Assembly: GCA_022774325.1 (NCBI GenBank)
Contig: JALFNN010000049.1
Span: 1 to 37,331 of the forward strand
DNA: 37,331 nucleotides
Reading direction: 5' to 3'
From: a bacterium
GTDB taxonomy: Bacteria; Bacillota; Clostridia; Lachnospirales; Lachnospiraceae
Made by a program: the position numbers and the translations under genes. Every line of letters starts with the position of its first letter. Position 1 is the stretch's first letter. Under the pieces are notes generated by a model. It had not been told where the DNA came from and did no database searches. It saw only the letters and a list, made by a program, of their open reading frames with translations. Below are positions 16,237-24,214 of the stretch, piece by piece.

Positions 16237-16339
16237 ATATACTACCTCATTTCTCTTTCATGATCGACATTCTTCCTTCAAGATAATACCCTCTTTTCGA
16301 ATGCGATACAAGTTTTTCCTCATAAAATCCTCTTCTCTA

Positions 16340-16395
16340 TTGACATATTAAGTCTATTATTATAGACTAAAAGAAAAGGTCTATTCCAATAGACC
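16340..16395 (+). promoter_or_regulatory. Promoter and two matching operators of the blaI-like gene
   Basis: TTGACA (16340-16345) and TAGACT (16363-16368) are spaced 17 bases. Operator 1 (16351-16368) is AGTCTAT-N4-ATAGACT and covers the -10 box. Operator 2 (16378-16395) is GGTCTAT-N4-ATAGACC, just downstream. Both share GTCTAT-N4-ATAGAC and are 27 bases apart centre to centre. Two adjacent dyads are usual for BlaI/MecI autoregulation. Confidence 0.85.
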
Positions 16396-16416
16396 ATATT
16401 GCTAGGGGGTTCTAAA

Positions 16417-16776
16417 ATGGATTTAAAATTATGTGACAGTGAATATCGTTTTATGCTTCTGGTGTGGGAGACTGAGCCGGTACGTTCCGGTGATCTGGTG
16501 AAGATCAGTCATGACCGGCTTGGCTGGAAGAAGTCGACCACCTATACAGTCATCAAAAAGCTTGCGGAGAGAGGCTTTTTACAAAATGAAGATACCATTG
16601 TTTCCTCGCTGGTTCCGAAGGAAAAATGCCAGGCTGTAGAGTCCGATTATTTTGTAGAACGAACCTTTGAAGGTTCCCTGCCGGGATTTATTGCTGCATT
16701 TCTGGGCGGCAAGACGATTTCGGAGCAGGAAGCGGAGGAAATCAAACGAATGATTGACGAACATAAGGAGGGATGA
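16417..16776 (+). CDS. BlaI/MecI/CopY family transcriptional repressor
   Basis: A 119-residue winged-helix repressor (MDLKLCDSEYRFMLLVWETEPVRSGDLVKI... WKKSTTYTVIKKLAERGF) with a C-terminal dimerisation tail rich in Glu and Lys. In this family a partner membrane protease relieves repression by causing cleavage of the regulator. The start at 16417 has AGGGGG 7 bases upstream; a TTG 18 bases earlier is unlikely. The stop overlaps the start region of the partner gene. It should bind the paired operators at 16351-16395 and control itself and the BlaR1-like gene. No beta-lactamase is adjacent. Confidence 0.9.
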   Translation: MDLKLCDSEYRFMLLVWETEPVRSGDLVKISHDRLGWKKSTTYTVIKKLAERGFLQNEDTIVSSLVPKEKCQAVESDYFVERTFEGSLPGFIAAFLGGKTISEQEAEEIKRMIDEHKEG

Positions 16777-16778
16777 TT

Positions 16779-19325
16779 ATGAATCTGATCCGGGAAATAT
16801 TCCTTACAATCTGCAATATGTCTTTCACAGCAGGCATTGTGATTCTTCTTGTGCTGCTTGCAAGACAGCTTCTTCGAAAATCACCGAAAATATTCTCTTA
16901 TATGCTATGGGGAATTGTTGCGTTTCGCCTGATCTGCCCGTTCTCGTTTTCCAGCAGATATAGTCTGTTCAGTCTGGATCTGTTAAGCAGGCATGTCTCC
17001 TCCGGGAATCAGATGATCTGGGACACCACAGACGATCTGCAATCTCCTAATGTTATCTATAACGGCAATACGGCGGGTAACACGAGTTCAGGAGGCACAC
17101 CATCTGATATCTCCGAGGCAGTCGATGTTTCAAAGCAGACCTCAGCAGAGAAAGCAGCAAGTCAATCCGAAACCAACCGGCAGCCTTCCGGTTCAGGCGA
17201 TACAAATGCCGGATCCACAGTAACTGCCGGTTCTTTCCCCTCTTCTGCTGCTTCGCCTGATTCCGAAAGATCAGCAGAATCTTTGCAGGGAATTTTTACC
17301 GTTACCGATATCATGATTGGAATCTGGATTTCCGGTATCCTGCTGTTCCTTACTTATCAGGCGCTTTCCGTCAGACGGCTGAAAAAGACGGTTGCCACCG
17401 CCGTAAAATACGAAGATGATATCTATGAATGTGACAGCATTTCCGTCCCTTTTGTTATGGGATTCCTGCGTCCGAAGATCTATCTTCCTTTCCGTCTGAG
17501 TGAGACGGAGCACCAATGTATCCTTTTGCATGAGCGATACCATATTCGCCGCCACGATCATCAGGTGAAGGTGCTTGCCATCCTTCTTCTTGGTGTATAC
17601 TGGTTCAATCCTCTGGTATGGATCGCCTATTATTTCATGTGCCGCGATATGGAGATGAGCTGTGATGAGCATGTTCTTCTGAACACGGAAGCGGATTTCC
17701 GTGAACCATACAGCCGCACGCTTCTCGGATTTGCCGCAGGCAGAAAGTACCATACTGCCGGAGCTTTGGCATTCGGCGAAACTTCTGTTAAAAGCCGTAT
17801 CAAAAATATACTGTATTTTAAGTCTCCGGGAAAACCGGTAATCGCCGTCAGTATTGTAATTTGTCTTCTTACTGCTCTGCTGGGATGTGGGAATGTTCTG
17901 AATCAGAGCTCTATGCGCAATAAGTCAGGCGCCGCTACAGTTTCGTCCGACGGAACTGAATATGAATACCGGGTTTCTTCTGACATCAAAAGTATGCTTC
18001 TATATCAGGAATGCTATACTGACGGAGAATTGACCGGATATCAGATCCTGCAGCATGTAGATTTCACAGAAAATGGGCTGCCGCGCAAAGGAAATTTCAC
18101 CGTAAAACGGGATTTCAACTACCCGGACGCTTCCCAGCGGAATGCTCTTTTCTCCGTAAATTTCGAAAATACCCAGGCTGATTTCAGCGTTTCCAATGCC
18201 ATCCATTTCTTCGGAATGGCGGAGAATTATTATTTGGCGAACACCTCCGCTTGGGCTGATATTGTTCCCGATAAGGAGATCGTCCTTGCAGCATGGCATT
18301 TTGACGACGGCGAAGGTGTATCTGCTATTTCCTGCAGTGAATACATGGATAAGGCCAGGAAAACGGAACTCCTTTCACAAAACAGCGGAGACATCCTGTA
18401 CTACCTTGTTTTTTCCCGGAAAACAAGTGATGAACTTCTGGAGGCATATTCTGTTTCTGAGCGTGCAAAAGAATTGTATCAGTCAAAAAATCCCTATTTA
18501 GGCGATGTCGTGGCTGATGAAACTATTTTGCAGCTTATAAATATCTCTTCTTTTGGAGAATATACTTTAAAGCTGAATACTAAGGAAACCGACTATGGTA
18601 TTACAATAAACTTTGCAGAATCTCCCCGCAATGAGTATACCGCCTATAGCGATATGCTGAAAAAAGCCGCACTTTTTCTGATACTAACCGATAATGCCGA
18701 ATATGTTGAGTGGACATACCCTGCCCCGGACGGGACCGAAATGAGGAGGTTTAGATGTACTGCCGAAAATCTGGAACAGATTCTTCAAATAGAAGATATC
18801 AAAAGCTTTTCCTCATCGGAGGCGGATCTGCAAATATTCTTAACCGAATATTTACAGGCAATACGTCAATATTACGAACCGGCTGCAAATTTCGGAGAAA
18901 AATCAGAAAGTCCGGACGGCACATTATATCAATACACCAGATATATAATCGGAAAGCGAAATGGTGAAACAACCGACAACATTTACAAGATCCTCACAAA
19001 TGAAGAAGCTGTAACCATGTCGGACGTCGAAGAAGCACTTCTGGCAGGCGGGAAAAGTGAAAAACTGTACATACTGAAGGAAAGCAGTTCCCAGGAAGAT
19101 GCAGAATCTTCCACCTCCGGATCCGATGGATTTCTTGCACCTGACGGACGCGTTTATAAATATAAAGCGCTGTTTACAGGACGCCATCCAAACGCAGCCT
19201 CCGACAGCACTTATCTGGTATATGCAAATGACGCGGATCTTACATTTGACGATATAACGAACTATATCTTTGGAAGTACCTATCCCAAGGAAAGGCAAAT
19301 GTATATCATTCCCCAGCCAGAATAA
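16779..19325 (+). CDS. BlaR1/MecR1-like M56 membrane metallopeptidase with unusual sensor region
   Basis: An 848-residue membrane protein. Two membrane segments lie in the first 55 residues, followed by a Ser/Thr-rich loop at about 75-165 and a third segment near 172-190. The zinc peptidase motif is HERYH at about 251-255, with MEMSCDEH further on as the third ligand region. A fourth segment near 355-374 ends in GCGNVL. The remaining 470 residues should lie outside the cell. They show no penicillin-binding SxxK domain that I can see. Instead a (S/A)xDGxxYxY motif recurs near residues 390, 711 and 787. AAGGAGG lies 7 bases before this ATG. It presumably senses an external signal and inactivates the BlaI-like repressor; the signal is unknown. 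Confidence 0.85.
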   Translation: MNLIREIFLTICNMSFTAGIVILLVLLARQLLRKSPKIFSYMLWGIVAFRLICPFSFSSRYSLFSLDLLSRHVSSGNQMIWDTTDDLQSPNVIYNGNTAGNTSSGGTPSDISEAVDVSKQTSAEKAASQSETNRQPSGSGDTNAGSTVTAGSFPSSAASPDSERSAESLQGIFTVTDIMIGIWISGILLFLTYQALSVRRLKKTVATAVKYEDDIYECDSISVPFVMGFLRPKIYLPFRLSETEHQCILLHERYHIRRHDHQVKVLAILLLGVYWFNPLVWIAYYFMCRDMEMSCDEHVLLNTEADFREPYSRTLLGFAAGRKYHTAGALAFGETSVKSRIKNILYFKSPGKPVIAVSIVICLLTALLGCGNVLNQSSMRNKSGAATVSSDGTEYEYRVSSDIKSMLLYQECYTDGELTGYQILQHVDFTENGLPRKGNFTVKRDFNYPDASQRNALFSVNFENTQADFSVSNAIHFFGMAENYYLANTSAWADIVPDKEIVLAAWHFDDGEGVSAISCSEYMDKARKTELLSQNSGDILYYLVFSRKTSDELLEAYSVSERAKELYQSKNPYLGDVVADETILQLINISSFGEYTLKLNTKETDYGITINFAESPRNEYTAYSDMLKKAALFLILTDNAEYVEWTYPAPDGTEMRRFRCTAENLEQILQIEDIKSFSSSEADLQIFLTEYLQAIRQYYEPAANFGEKSESPDGTLYQYTRYIIGKRNGETTDNIYKILTNEEAVTMSDVEEALLAGGKSEKLYILKESSSQEDAESSTSGSDGFLAPDGRVYKYKALFTGRHPNAASDSTYLVYANDADLTFDDITNYIFGSTYPKERQMYIIPQPE

Positions 19326-19387
19326 AAAGGATATTTCTAAGCCATACTAAGTCCGTAACACGAAATGTACAAAAGGAGGATGATACT

Positions 19388-19570
19388 ATGTCTGATATTT
19401 CGATTCTGGACTTACAAAATCTGCGTCACCTGATCGGCGGTTTTGAAACCTGCCACTGCAAAATGACGGATTATGCATCCCAGTCACAGGATCCTGAAGT
19501 AAAAAAGATTTTTCAGGATGCAGCGGATTCTGCCATGAAAAATAAGCAGGAATTGATGAAATTTTTATAG
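19388..19570 (+). CDS. Small CotF-like protein
   Basis: A 60-residue helical protein (LQNLRHLIGGFETCHCKMTDYASQSQDPEVKKIFQDAADSAMKNKQELMKFL) resembling the first half of CotF/ferritin-like spore coat domains. The helical helper-type pattern with a conserved His and Lys-rich end is typical. A strong AAAGGAGG ribosome binding site precedes it, and a similar gene follows after 13 bases. Role in the spore coat is inferred from the neighbour and resemblance. Confidence 0.65.
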   Translation: MSDISILDLQNLRHLIGGFETCHCKMTDYASQSQDPEVKKIFQDAADSAMKNKQELMKFL

Positions 19571-19583
19571 GAGGCACAGAGAA

Positions 19584-19841
19584 ATGGACGAAAAGACGAT
19601 GGTTACCGATACTCTGGTAGGAGTCAACGGGGAATTGAAAATGTTTGCGGATTATATTACCCAGACAGAAAACAAAGAACTGAAACAATGTCTGAAGCAG
19701 ATGCGAAATCAGACTGAAATGTCTCAGGAAAAACTTTATCAGGTTGCCCGGGAGAAAAGTTATTACGTTCCGGCAGCCAAAGCGACTCAGGAAGAGGTTG
19801 AACATGTTAAATCCATCCTGACTCAGCCGCAAATGAAATAA
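19584..19841 (+). CDS. CotF family spore coat protein
   Basis: An 85-residue protein of the CotF family: MVTDTLVGVNGELKMFADYITQTENKELKQCLKQMRNQTEMSQEKLYQVAREKSYYVPAAKAT. The final REKSYYVPAxxA segment is very typical. These helical proteins are deposited in the spore coat. It has an AGGAGG ribosome binding site and forms an operon with the small gene upstream. It is followed by a hairpin at 19855-19879. It supports a spore-forming host. Confidence 0.85.
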   Translation: MDEKTMVTDTLVGVNGELKMFADYITQTENKELKQCLKQMRNQTEMSQEKLYQVAREKSYYVPAAKATQEEVEHVKSILTQPQMK

Positions 19842-19854
19842 TCCTCAGAATTGC

Positions 19855-19879
19855 ATGGGCTGTCTACCTGGCAGCCCAT
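19855..19879. terminator. Terminator between convergent genes
   Basis: ATGGGCTG (19855-19862) pairs with CAGCCCAT (19872-19879) around a 9-base loop. No long T-run follows, so termination efficiency is uncertain, but it sits between two converging transcription units. Confidence 0.5.
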
Positions 19880-19896
19880 ACATTCTGCCTTCATGA

Positions 19897-20199
19897 TCAC
19901 GGCATATACCAGTAAGAATTGAACTGATACAAATAAGTTCTTGCCCCTCTCGGCATCTGTGTTAACGCATTGAAAACATTATAATAATCTCCCGCTCCCA
20001 TTCCCAGACAAAGTGCCCCCAATGTTCCCAGAAATAAAAAAAACAATCCCACAGTTATCACAAGAGCTATGACATTTGCAACAATCCCCAAAGTCTTTGC
20101 ATCATCAAATTCCTTAAATTTCACCGCGCCCGGCTTGTGTTCGCCATGTGGAAGCGTATTTACATCTCCGTTATATTTTCCTTTGTAGATCAGTTTCAT
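19897..20199 (-). CDS. DUF3267-like membrane protein lacking the middle of the family
   Basis: A 100-residue protein. The N-terminus (MKLIYKGKYNGDVNTLPHGEHKPGAVKFKEF) and the end (GDYYNVFNALTQMPRGARTYLYQFNSYWYMP) match opposite ends of DUF3267 proteins, which are usually near 180-190 residues and carry an HExxH-type metal site between them. Here only one hydrophobic segment (about 38-66) joins the two ends and no HExxH is present. This indicates an in-frame internal deletion, so any peptidase activity is lost. The ATG at 20199 is preceded by AGGAGG at 7 bases. It is likely a non-functional remnant or a reduced membrane protein. Family recall is from memory. Confidence 0.6.
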   Translation of the reverse strand: MKLIYKGKYNGDVNTLPHGEHKPGAVKFKEFDDAKTLGIVANVIALVITVGLFFLFLGTLGALCLGMGAGDYYNVFNALTQMPRGARTYLYQFNSYWYMP

Positions 20200-20225
20200 T
20201 TTCATTCCTCCTACTCTTTGCCCCT

Positions 20226-20624
20226 CTATATATGGTTCTGCAGCAATACTTCTACAACATCTTTATATCCACAGTGAAGAGCAATCTGCTTCAAACCATC
20301 CAACGCCTCTTCCATCGAGTAATTATATTTCTCCAGAAATGCATCCCCTTTTTCAGCAATATACTCGTAAAAGAATACTGCCGCTGCCACTTCATCCTTA
20401 TCATGATAATCCAGCGTTTCCAAAAGCATATTCTCCGCCTCATTGATTTTTCCGGCATCAATCAACTGCTTCCATTTCTCCGGTTTTGCTCCGGTAACTC
20501 CGTATTTATTCTCCTTGTCAAGTTCCACCTGTACATACTGTTTTCCTAATACTAAACTGGATAAAATGGCGACCATCTCTTTGATAATCCGCATAATATA
20601 GTCTTTCTCATCTTCAAACTGCAT
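20226..20624 (-). CDS. DUF6483 family protein
   Basis: A 132-residue, mainly helical, acidic protein beginning MQFEDEKDYIMRIIKEMVAILSSLVLGKQ. This resembles a short uncharacterised family common in Lachnospiraceae (DUF6483). The second half has repeated helix pairs (WKQLIDAGKINEAENMLLETLDY, then AVFFYEYIAEKGDAFLEKYNYSMEEALDGLKQIA) reminiscent of TPR-like repeats. It precedes the DUF3267 gene by 20 bases in the same direction, so both may be co-transcribed. Function is unknown. Confidence 0.65.
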   Translation of the reverse strand: MQFEDEKDYIMRIIKEMVAILSSLVLGKQYVQVELDKENKYGVTGAKPEKWKQLIDAGKINEAENMLLETLDYHDKDEVAAAVFFYEYIAEKGDAFLEKYNYSMEEALDGLKQIALHCGYKDVVEVLLQNHI

Positions 20625-20655
20625 ACTTTTCTCCTTTATTCAAGCATAACCCTAT

Positions 20656-20675
20656 ATGTAAAATATATCTTACAT
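20656..20675. promoter_or_regulatory. Dyad in the promoter region of the DUF6483 gene
   Basis: ATGTAA (20656-20661) and TTACAT (20670-20675) form an inverted repeat. On the minus strand a TTGAAA -35 just upstream and AT-rich -10 candidates overlap it. It may be an operator; the regulator is unknown. Confidence 0.35.
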
Positions 20676-20691
20676 TTTCAAGAATACACAG

Positions 20692-21141
20692 TTGTGTCCG
20701 TATTATCAAGTGTATTTTACATTTTATACTTTTTTAATTTGCCTGGTCTGCGGCCTTATGTTATACTTTCTACACTTGGAAACATTGATTGGTAAAATTA
20801 TCGCTGTTTTCTTGTATCGGCTGAATGTGCCACGCAAGGAAGTAGAAGCATTTACCGATCTGATTACACGGAGGGATTTTGATATGTTATTTGACAGTTT
20901 TGAAGCTTATGATGTTCAGGAAACACGTCGGATCAGTAAGGAAGAGGGGCGCATGGAAGGTCATATGGAAATCCTTGTTCCACAAATCTGCAAAAAACTC
21001 AAAAAGCAACTGCCCCCTACAGAAATTGCTGATCTGCTGGAAGAAGATATTCAAACGATTCAACGGATCTGTGATGTATCTGAAAAATATGCACCGGAAT
21101 ACGATACCAATAAAATCATCGCAGAACTCCTCGACTTATAA
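20692..21141 (+). pseudogene. C-terminal remnant of a Rpn/PD-(D/E)XK nuclease-transposase-like protein
   Basis: The last 85 codons (ATG at 20884, GGAGG 9 bases upstream) read MLFDSFEAYDVQETRRISKEEGRMEG, then ILVPQICKKLKKQLPPTEIADLLEEDIQTIQRICDV. This matches the Glu/Arg/Gly-rich linker and helical tail common at the end of Rpn-family and related nuclease-transposase proteins. The open frame continues upstream to a TTG at 20692, with a hydrophobic stretch but no nuclease core. I read it as a truncated gene, although the 85-residue version could still be translated. A strong terminator follows. Confidence 0.45.
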
Positions 21142-21160
21142 TGAGCCCTATTTAATAAAA

Positions 21161-21206
21161 AACATCATCGGTGCACAGACAAATTACCCGCCGCACCGAT
21201 GATGTT
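21161..21206. terminator. Strong bidirectional terminator
   Basis: A perfect 14-bp stem (21161-21174 with 21193-21206) with an 18-base loop. Minus-strand transcripts meet five T after the stem, plus-strand ones ATAATTT. It ends the operon of the YczE gene and the converging remnant. Confidence 0.8.
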
Positions 21207-21224
21207 ATAATTTCCAGCAATTTA

Positions 21225-21890
21225 CTATAAATCCACAACCTTCTCAATCCGCTTCCTGAAGAACTGGATCAACGGCCCGTTCAGCAATGCATTTGCAATC
21301 GTTCCAATCCCCACGATCAGCCACACATTATTACCTGCCGCCAGGCAAAATGCGACTCCGATCACAATGACTGTAATATCGGAAGCCACTCTGGCAAATT
21401 GAAAAGGCACTTTCCCTTTGGTCAGCTTCTCAATAATCAGCGCCACACTGTCATACGGAGCGAGTCCCATATCGGCGATCATATAAAGCGCCACACCGAG
21501 TGAGGCAAACAGCGTCCCCAGACACAAGGCCAGTATCCGAAGCGGAAGTGTCATTTCCACTTTCAGTACATCCAGCACTACCCAGCACAAAAAGTCTGCC
21601 GTATAGCCTACGCCTACCATATTAATAACCGTTCCCGGTCCGATCAAATGACGTACAGTAAAAAATACTACAACCAAAATTAATATATTCGCCACAAGCT
21701 GCCAGTTTCCAAAGGACCATCCGATAAAACCGCTGATTCCAAGGTTCATCCCACTAAACGGATCTACTCCAAATTCACTCAGGCGATAGCAGGTCACACA
21801 TATTCCGATCAAAAGAATTCCCAGCAGCATGAACGCAGCCCTCATTCCAGTTACGCCCTTTGCCTTTTCTTTTTTTTCTTCTTTCTTCAT
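21225..21890 (-). CDS. YczE/YitT-type membrane protein
   Basis: A 221-residue integral membrane protein with a Lys/Glu-rich N-terminus and about six hydrophobic segments. The repeated motifs SEFGVDPFSGMNLGISGFIG and ADMGLAPYDSVALIIEKLT are typical of YczE/YyaS family proteins (two related halves with a GxxPxDS-like turn). Biochemical function is unknown for the family. It starts 5 bases after the stop of the alpha-galactosidase and is therefore in the same operon, with its own terminator at 21161-21206. A transport role is possible. Confidence 0.85.
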   Translation of the reverse strand: MKKEEKKEKAKGVTGMRAAFMLLGILLIGICVTCYRLSEFGVDPFSGMNLGISGFIGWSFGNWQLVANILILVVVFFTVRHLIGPGTVINMVGVGYTADFLCWVVLDVLKVEMTLPLRILALCLGTLFASLGVALYMIADMGLAPYDSVALIIEKLTKGKVPFQFARVASDITVIVIGVAFCLAAGNNVWLIVGIGTIANALLNGPLIQFFRKRIEKVVDL

Positions 21891-21895
21891 TTCTA

Positions 21896-24124
21896 TTATT
21901 CCTTTGCCTTTAACACATAGATTCTGGAATCAAAGTCTGTACATGGCGTTTTACCGGACAGAATTTCTCCTGCCGTCACATCGGAAGTGAGAAGGCCCAG
22001 ATTCATCAGCTCATCTCCATAATTATCCGTACCGTTTTCCACATTTTCATACAAAGTATCTTCCAGCAGTCCCCGGAGCTGTATCCGGGTATATGGCATA
22101 TTGACTCCATTAAGTACACGATACCATCCCACCAGAGATGTTTTCTTATCCTCGCTTACCACCTGCCAGATCGTCTCATTGTTCTCAAACGGACTCTTCA
22201 GGCGATAGAAGGTACCGAACTGTATGATTTCTCTGTATTCCTTCATAAAACTTATCTGCGACTTCACCTGCTCGATTTCTTCATCTGTCAGTTTGTTCAG
22301 ATCCAGTTCGTAGCCAAATGTTCCAAAGTATGCTACATTTGCCCGTGTATGAAGTGGCGTATTTCGGAATACCTGATGATTCGGAGTCACAGAAACATGG
22401 GCGCCGATACTGCTGATCGGGTAGCACATGGATGTGCCGTACTGAATTTTCAGTCGTTCCACGGCGTCTGAGTCATCGCTTGCCCATCCCTGCGGGGCAT
22501 AATACAGGATTCCCGGGTCGAATCGTCCTCCTCCGCTTGCACAGGACTCAAACAGAACTTCAGGAAAGTTACTCGTAAGTCTCTCATACAAGTCATACAC
22601 TCCCAGAATGTACCGATGGAACACTTCTCCCTGGCGGTCCGCCGGAAGTGCTGCCGAATAACACTCCGTAATGCTGCGGTTCATATCCCATTTGATATAA
22701 GAGATGCGCGCTTCCGCAAGCAGCTTCGCCATCATTTCGTAAATGCAGTCCACTACTTCTTTTCGTGAAAAATCCAGCACATACTGATATCTTCCGTGGG
22801 AAACACTGCGTCCCGGCGTCTGAAGAATCCAGTCCGGATGTAAGCGATACAGATCGGAATCCTTGTTCACCATCTCAGGTTCAAACCAAAGTCCAAACTT
22901 CATACCCAACGCTTCAATCCGCTCTGCCAATCCTTTGATTCCTCTCGGAAGACGTTTCTTATTCGCGTACCAGTCTCCAAGGCCTGCGCGGTCACTGCTT
23001 CTTTCTCCAAACCAGCCGTCGTCGAGTACAAATAGTTCCACACCGCACTCTTTCGCTTTAGAAGCGATCTCCACCAGCCTGTCCTCGGTAAAATCAAAAT
23101 ACGTCGCTTCCCAGTTATTATTTAAAATCGGTCTCACCCGGTCTCTCCAGTATCCTCTGGCAAGTCGGGAGCGGTACAGCCTGTGAAATGCCTGACTCAT
23201 GCCATTCAGCCCTTCATTCGAATAAACCATAACCGCCTCCGGTGTCTGGAAATGTTCCCCTATATCCAGTTTCCAGTCAAACCCTGCCGGATTGATCCCC
23301 GCCGTGACTCTTGTCACATCATGCGTGTCCACTTCCGCCTGCATCCGGAAATTGCCGCTGTATACCAGACTGAAACCGATAGCTTCCCCCTGATGCTCCG
23401 TCGTATGCGGGCGCTTCAGCACAAGAAACGGATTATGCTCATGAGATGAATTGCCACGTCTGCTGTCCACAGCCTGAATTCCCTGTTCCAGCACGCGCGT
23501 CTTAACATATCTTTCTCTCGCCCATGCTCCGGAGAGCTGCAGCCATACATAATCCTTATCCGGCAGATCCAGACTCAGGCTCATGGCCGTGAGAAGGTGA
23601 ACCGGAGCTTCTCCTTCATTTACAAACCGTGCACTCCTTGCGATCACTCCGTCCTTTTCGAATATCGTGTAAAGAAGTTCTAACTTTACTCCAGTCAATT
23701 CATCTTTCAAAATAACCGTCAGGGTCTGTGCCTCATCATCTGATTCCGTATACGTTGCCGGAAGCCCTTCGAGGCGCGGTTTTCCGCCATTGATCGTATG
23801 CCCGGCATACCGGAAATCTGAAAGACGGCTTCCGTTTTCCTGCAAAATCTCCACCGCCGGATGGCGATAGTCGGTCGTTCCGTACACCGGATACTCCTGT
23901 TTCAAATGCTCCAGTGAAAAGGTCCGATCCCCTTCATAAATATAAGAAGCCATTGGTCTGGGCGCTTTTTCGATCAAATAAGAGAAATCCTCTTTGTCAC
24001 GAATCCGTTTCCCATAGTAAAGCTGGCCTAAATGACCATTTTCCAACACACACATCAGATAACTGATCTGCTGATTATATAAGTGAAAGATTCTGCTTTT
24101 TTCATGATAAATAATTGCTGCCAT
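21896..24124 (-). CDS. Alpha-galactosidase, glycoside hydrolase family 36
   Basis: A 742-residue cytoplasmic enzyme (no signal peptide) that removes alpha-1,6-galactose from raffinose-family sugars or melibiose. The N-terminal beta-supersandwich domain (to about 325) precedes the TIM barrel with FVLDDGWFGERSSDRAGLGDW. The nucleophile Asp lies in YIKWDMNR (near residue 480) and the acid/base Asp in WASDDSDAVERL (near 550); CASGGGRFD near 530 is also diagnostic. The length is normal for family 36. AAAGGAGG lies 7 bases before the ATG. It follows an AraC-type regulator gene and precedes a YczE gene, so it is part of a small sugar-use operon. Confidence 0.96.
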   Translation of the reverse strand: MAAIIYHEKSRIFHLYNQQISYLMCVLENGHLGQLYYGKRIRDKEDFSYLIEKAPRPMASYIYEGDRTFSLEHLKQEYPVYGTTDYRHPAVEILQENGSRLSDFRYAGHTINGGKPRLEGLPATYTESDDEAQTLTVILKDELTGVKLELLYTIFEKDGVIARSARFVNEGEAPVHLLTAMSLSLDLPDKDYVWLQLSGAWARERYVKTRVLEQGIQAVDSRRGNSSHEHNPFLVLKRPHTTEHQGEAIGFSLVYSGNFRMQAEVDTHDVTRVTAGINPAGFDWKLDIGEHFQTPEAVMVYSNEGLNGMSQAFHRLYRSRLARGYWRDRVRPILNNNWEATYFDFTEDRLVEIASKAKECGVELFVLDDGWFGERSSDRAGLGDWYANKKRLPRGIKGLAERIEALGMKFGLWFEPEMVNKDSDLYRLHPDWILQTPGRSVSHGRYQYVLDFSRKEVVDCIYEMMAKLLAEARISYIKWDMNRSITECYSAALPADRQGEVFHRYILGVYDLYERLTSNFPEVLFESCASGGGRFDPGILYYAPQGWASDDSDAVERLKIQYGTSMCYPISSIGAHVSVTPNHQVFRNTPLHTRANVAYFGTFGYELDLNKLTDEEIEQVKSQISFMKEYREIIQFGTFYRLKSPFENNETIWQVVSEDKKTSLVGWYRVLNGVNMPYTRIQLRGLLEDTLYENVENGTDNYGDELMNLGLLTSDVTAGEILSGKTPCTDFDSRIYVLKAKE

Positions 24125-24131
24125 CTTCGTT

Positions 24132-24183
24132 CCTCCTTTGAATTTCTGATAACAAGTATATCGCTCCTCAAAGGCTTGCGTTA
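24132..24183 (-). promoter_or_regulatory. Candidate activator-dependent promoter of the alpha-galactosidase gene
   Basis: In the 90 bases between the regulator and the galactosidase genes there is a TATACT -10 (24155-24160) with no recognisable -35 (24178-24183 reads TAACGC on the minus strand). A weak -35 suits activation by the adjacent AraC-type protein. A strong ribosome binding site is at 24132-24139. Confidence 0.45.
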
Positions 24184-24214
24184 GTTCTTTTTGTCAGCAA
24201 AAACATATCAAATG

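Noticed and set aside
19897-20199. A frameshift in the DUF3267-like gene
   Set aside because: Both family ends are in the same frame, so an in-frame deletion explains it better.
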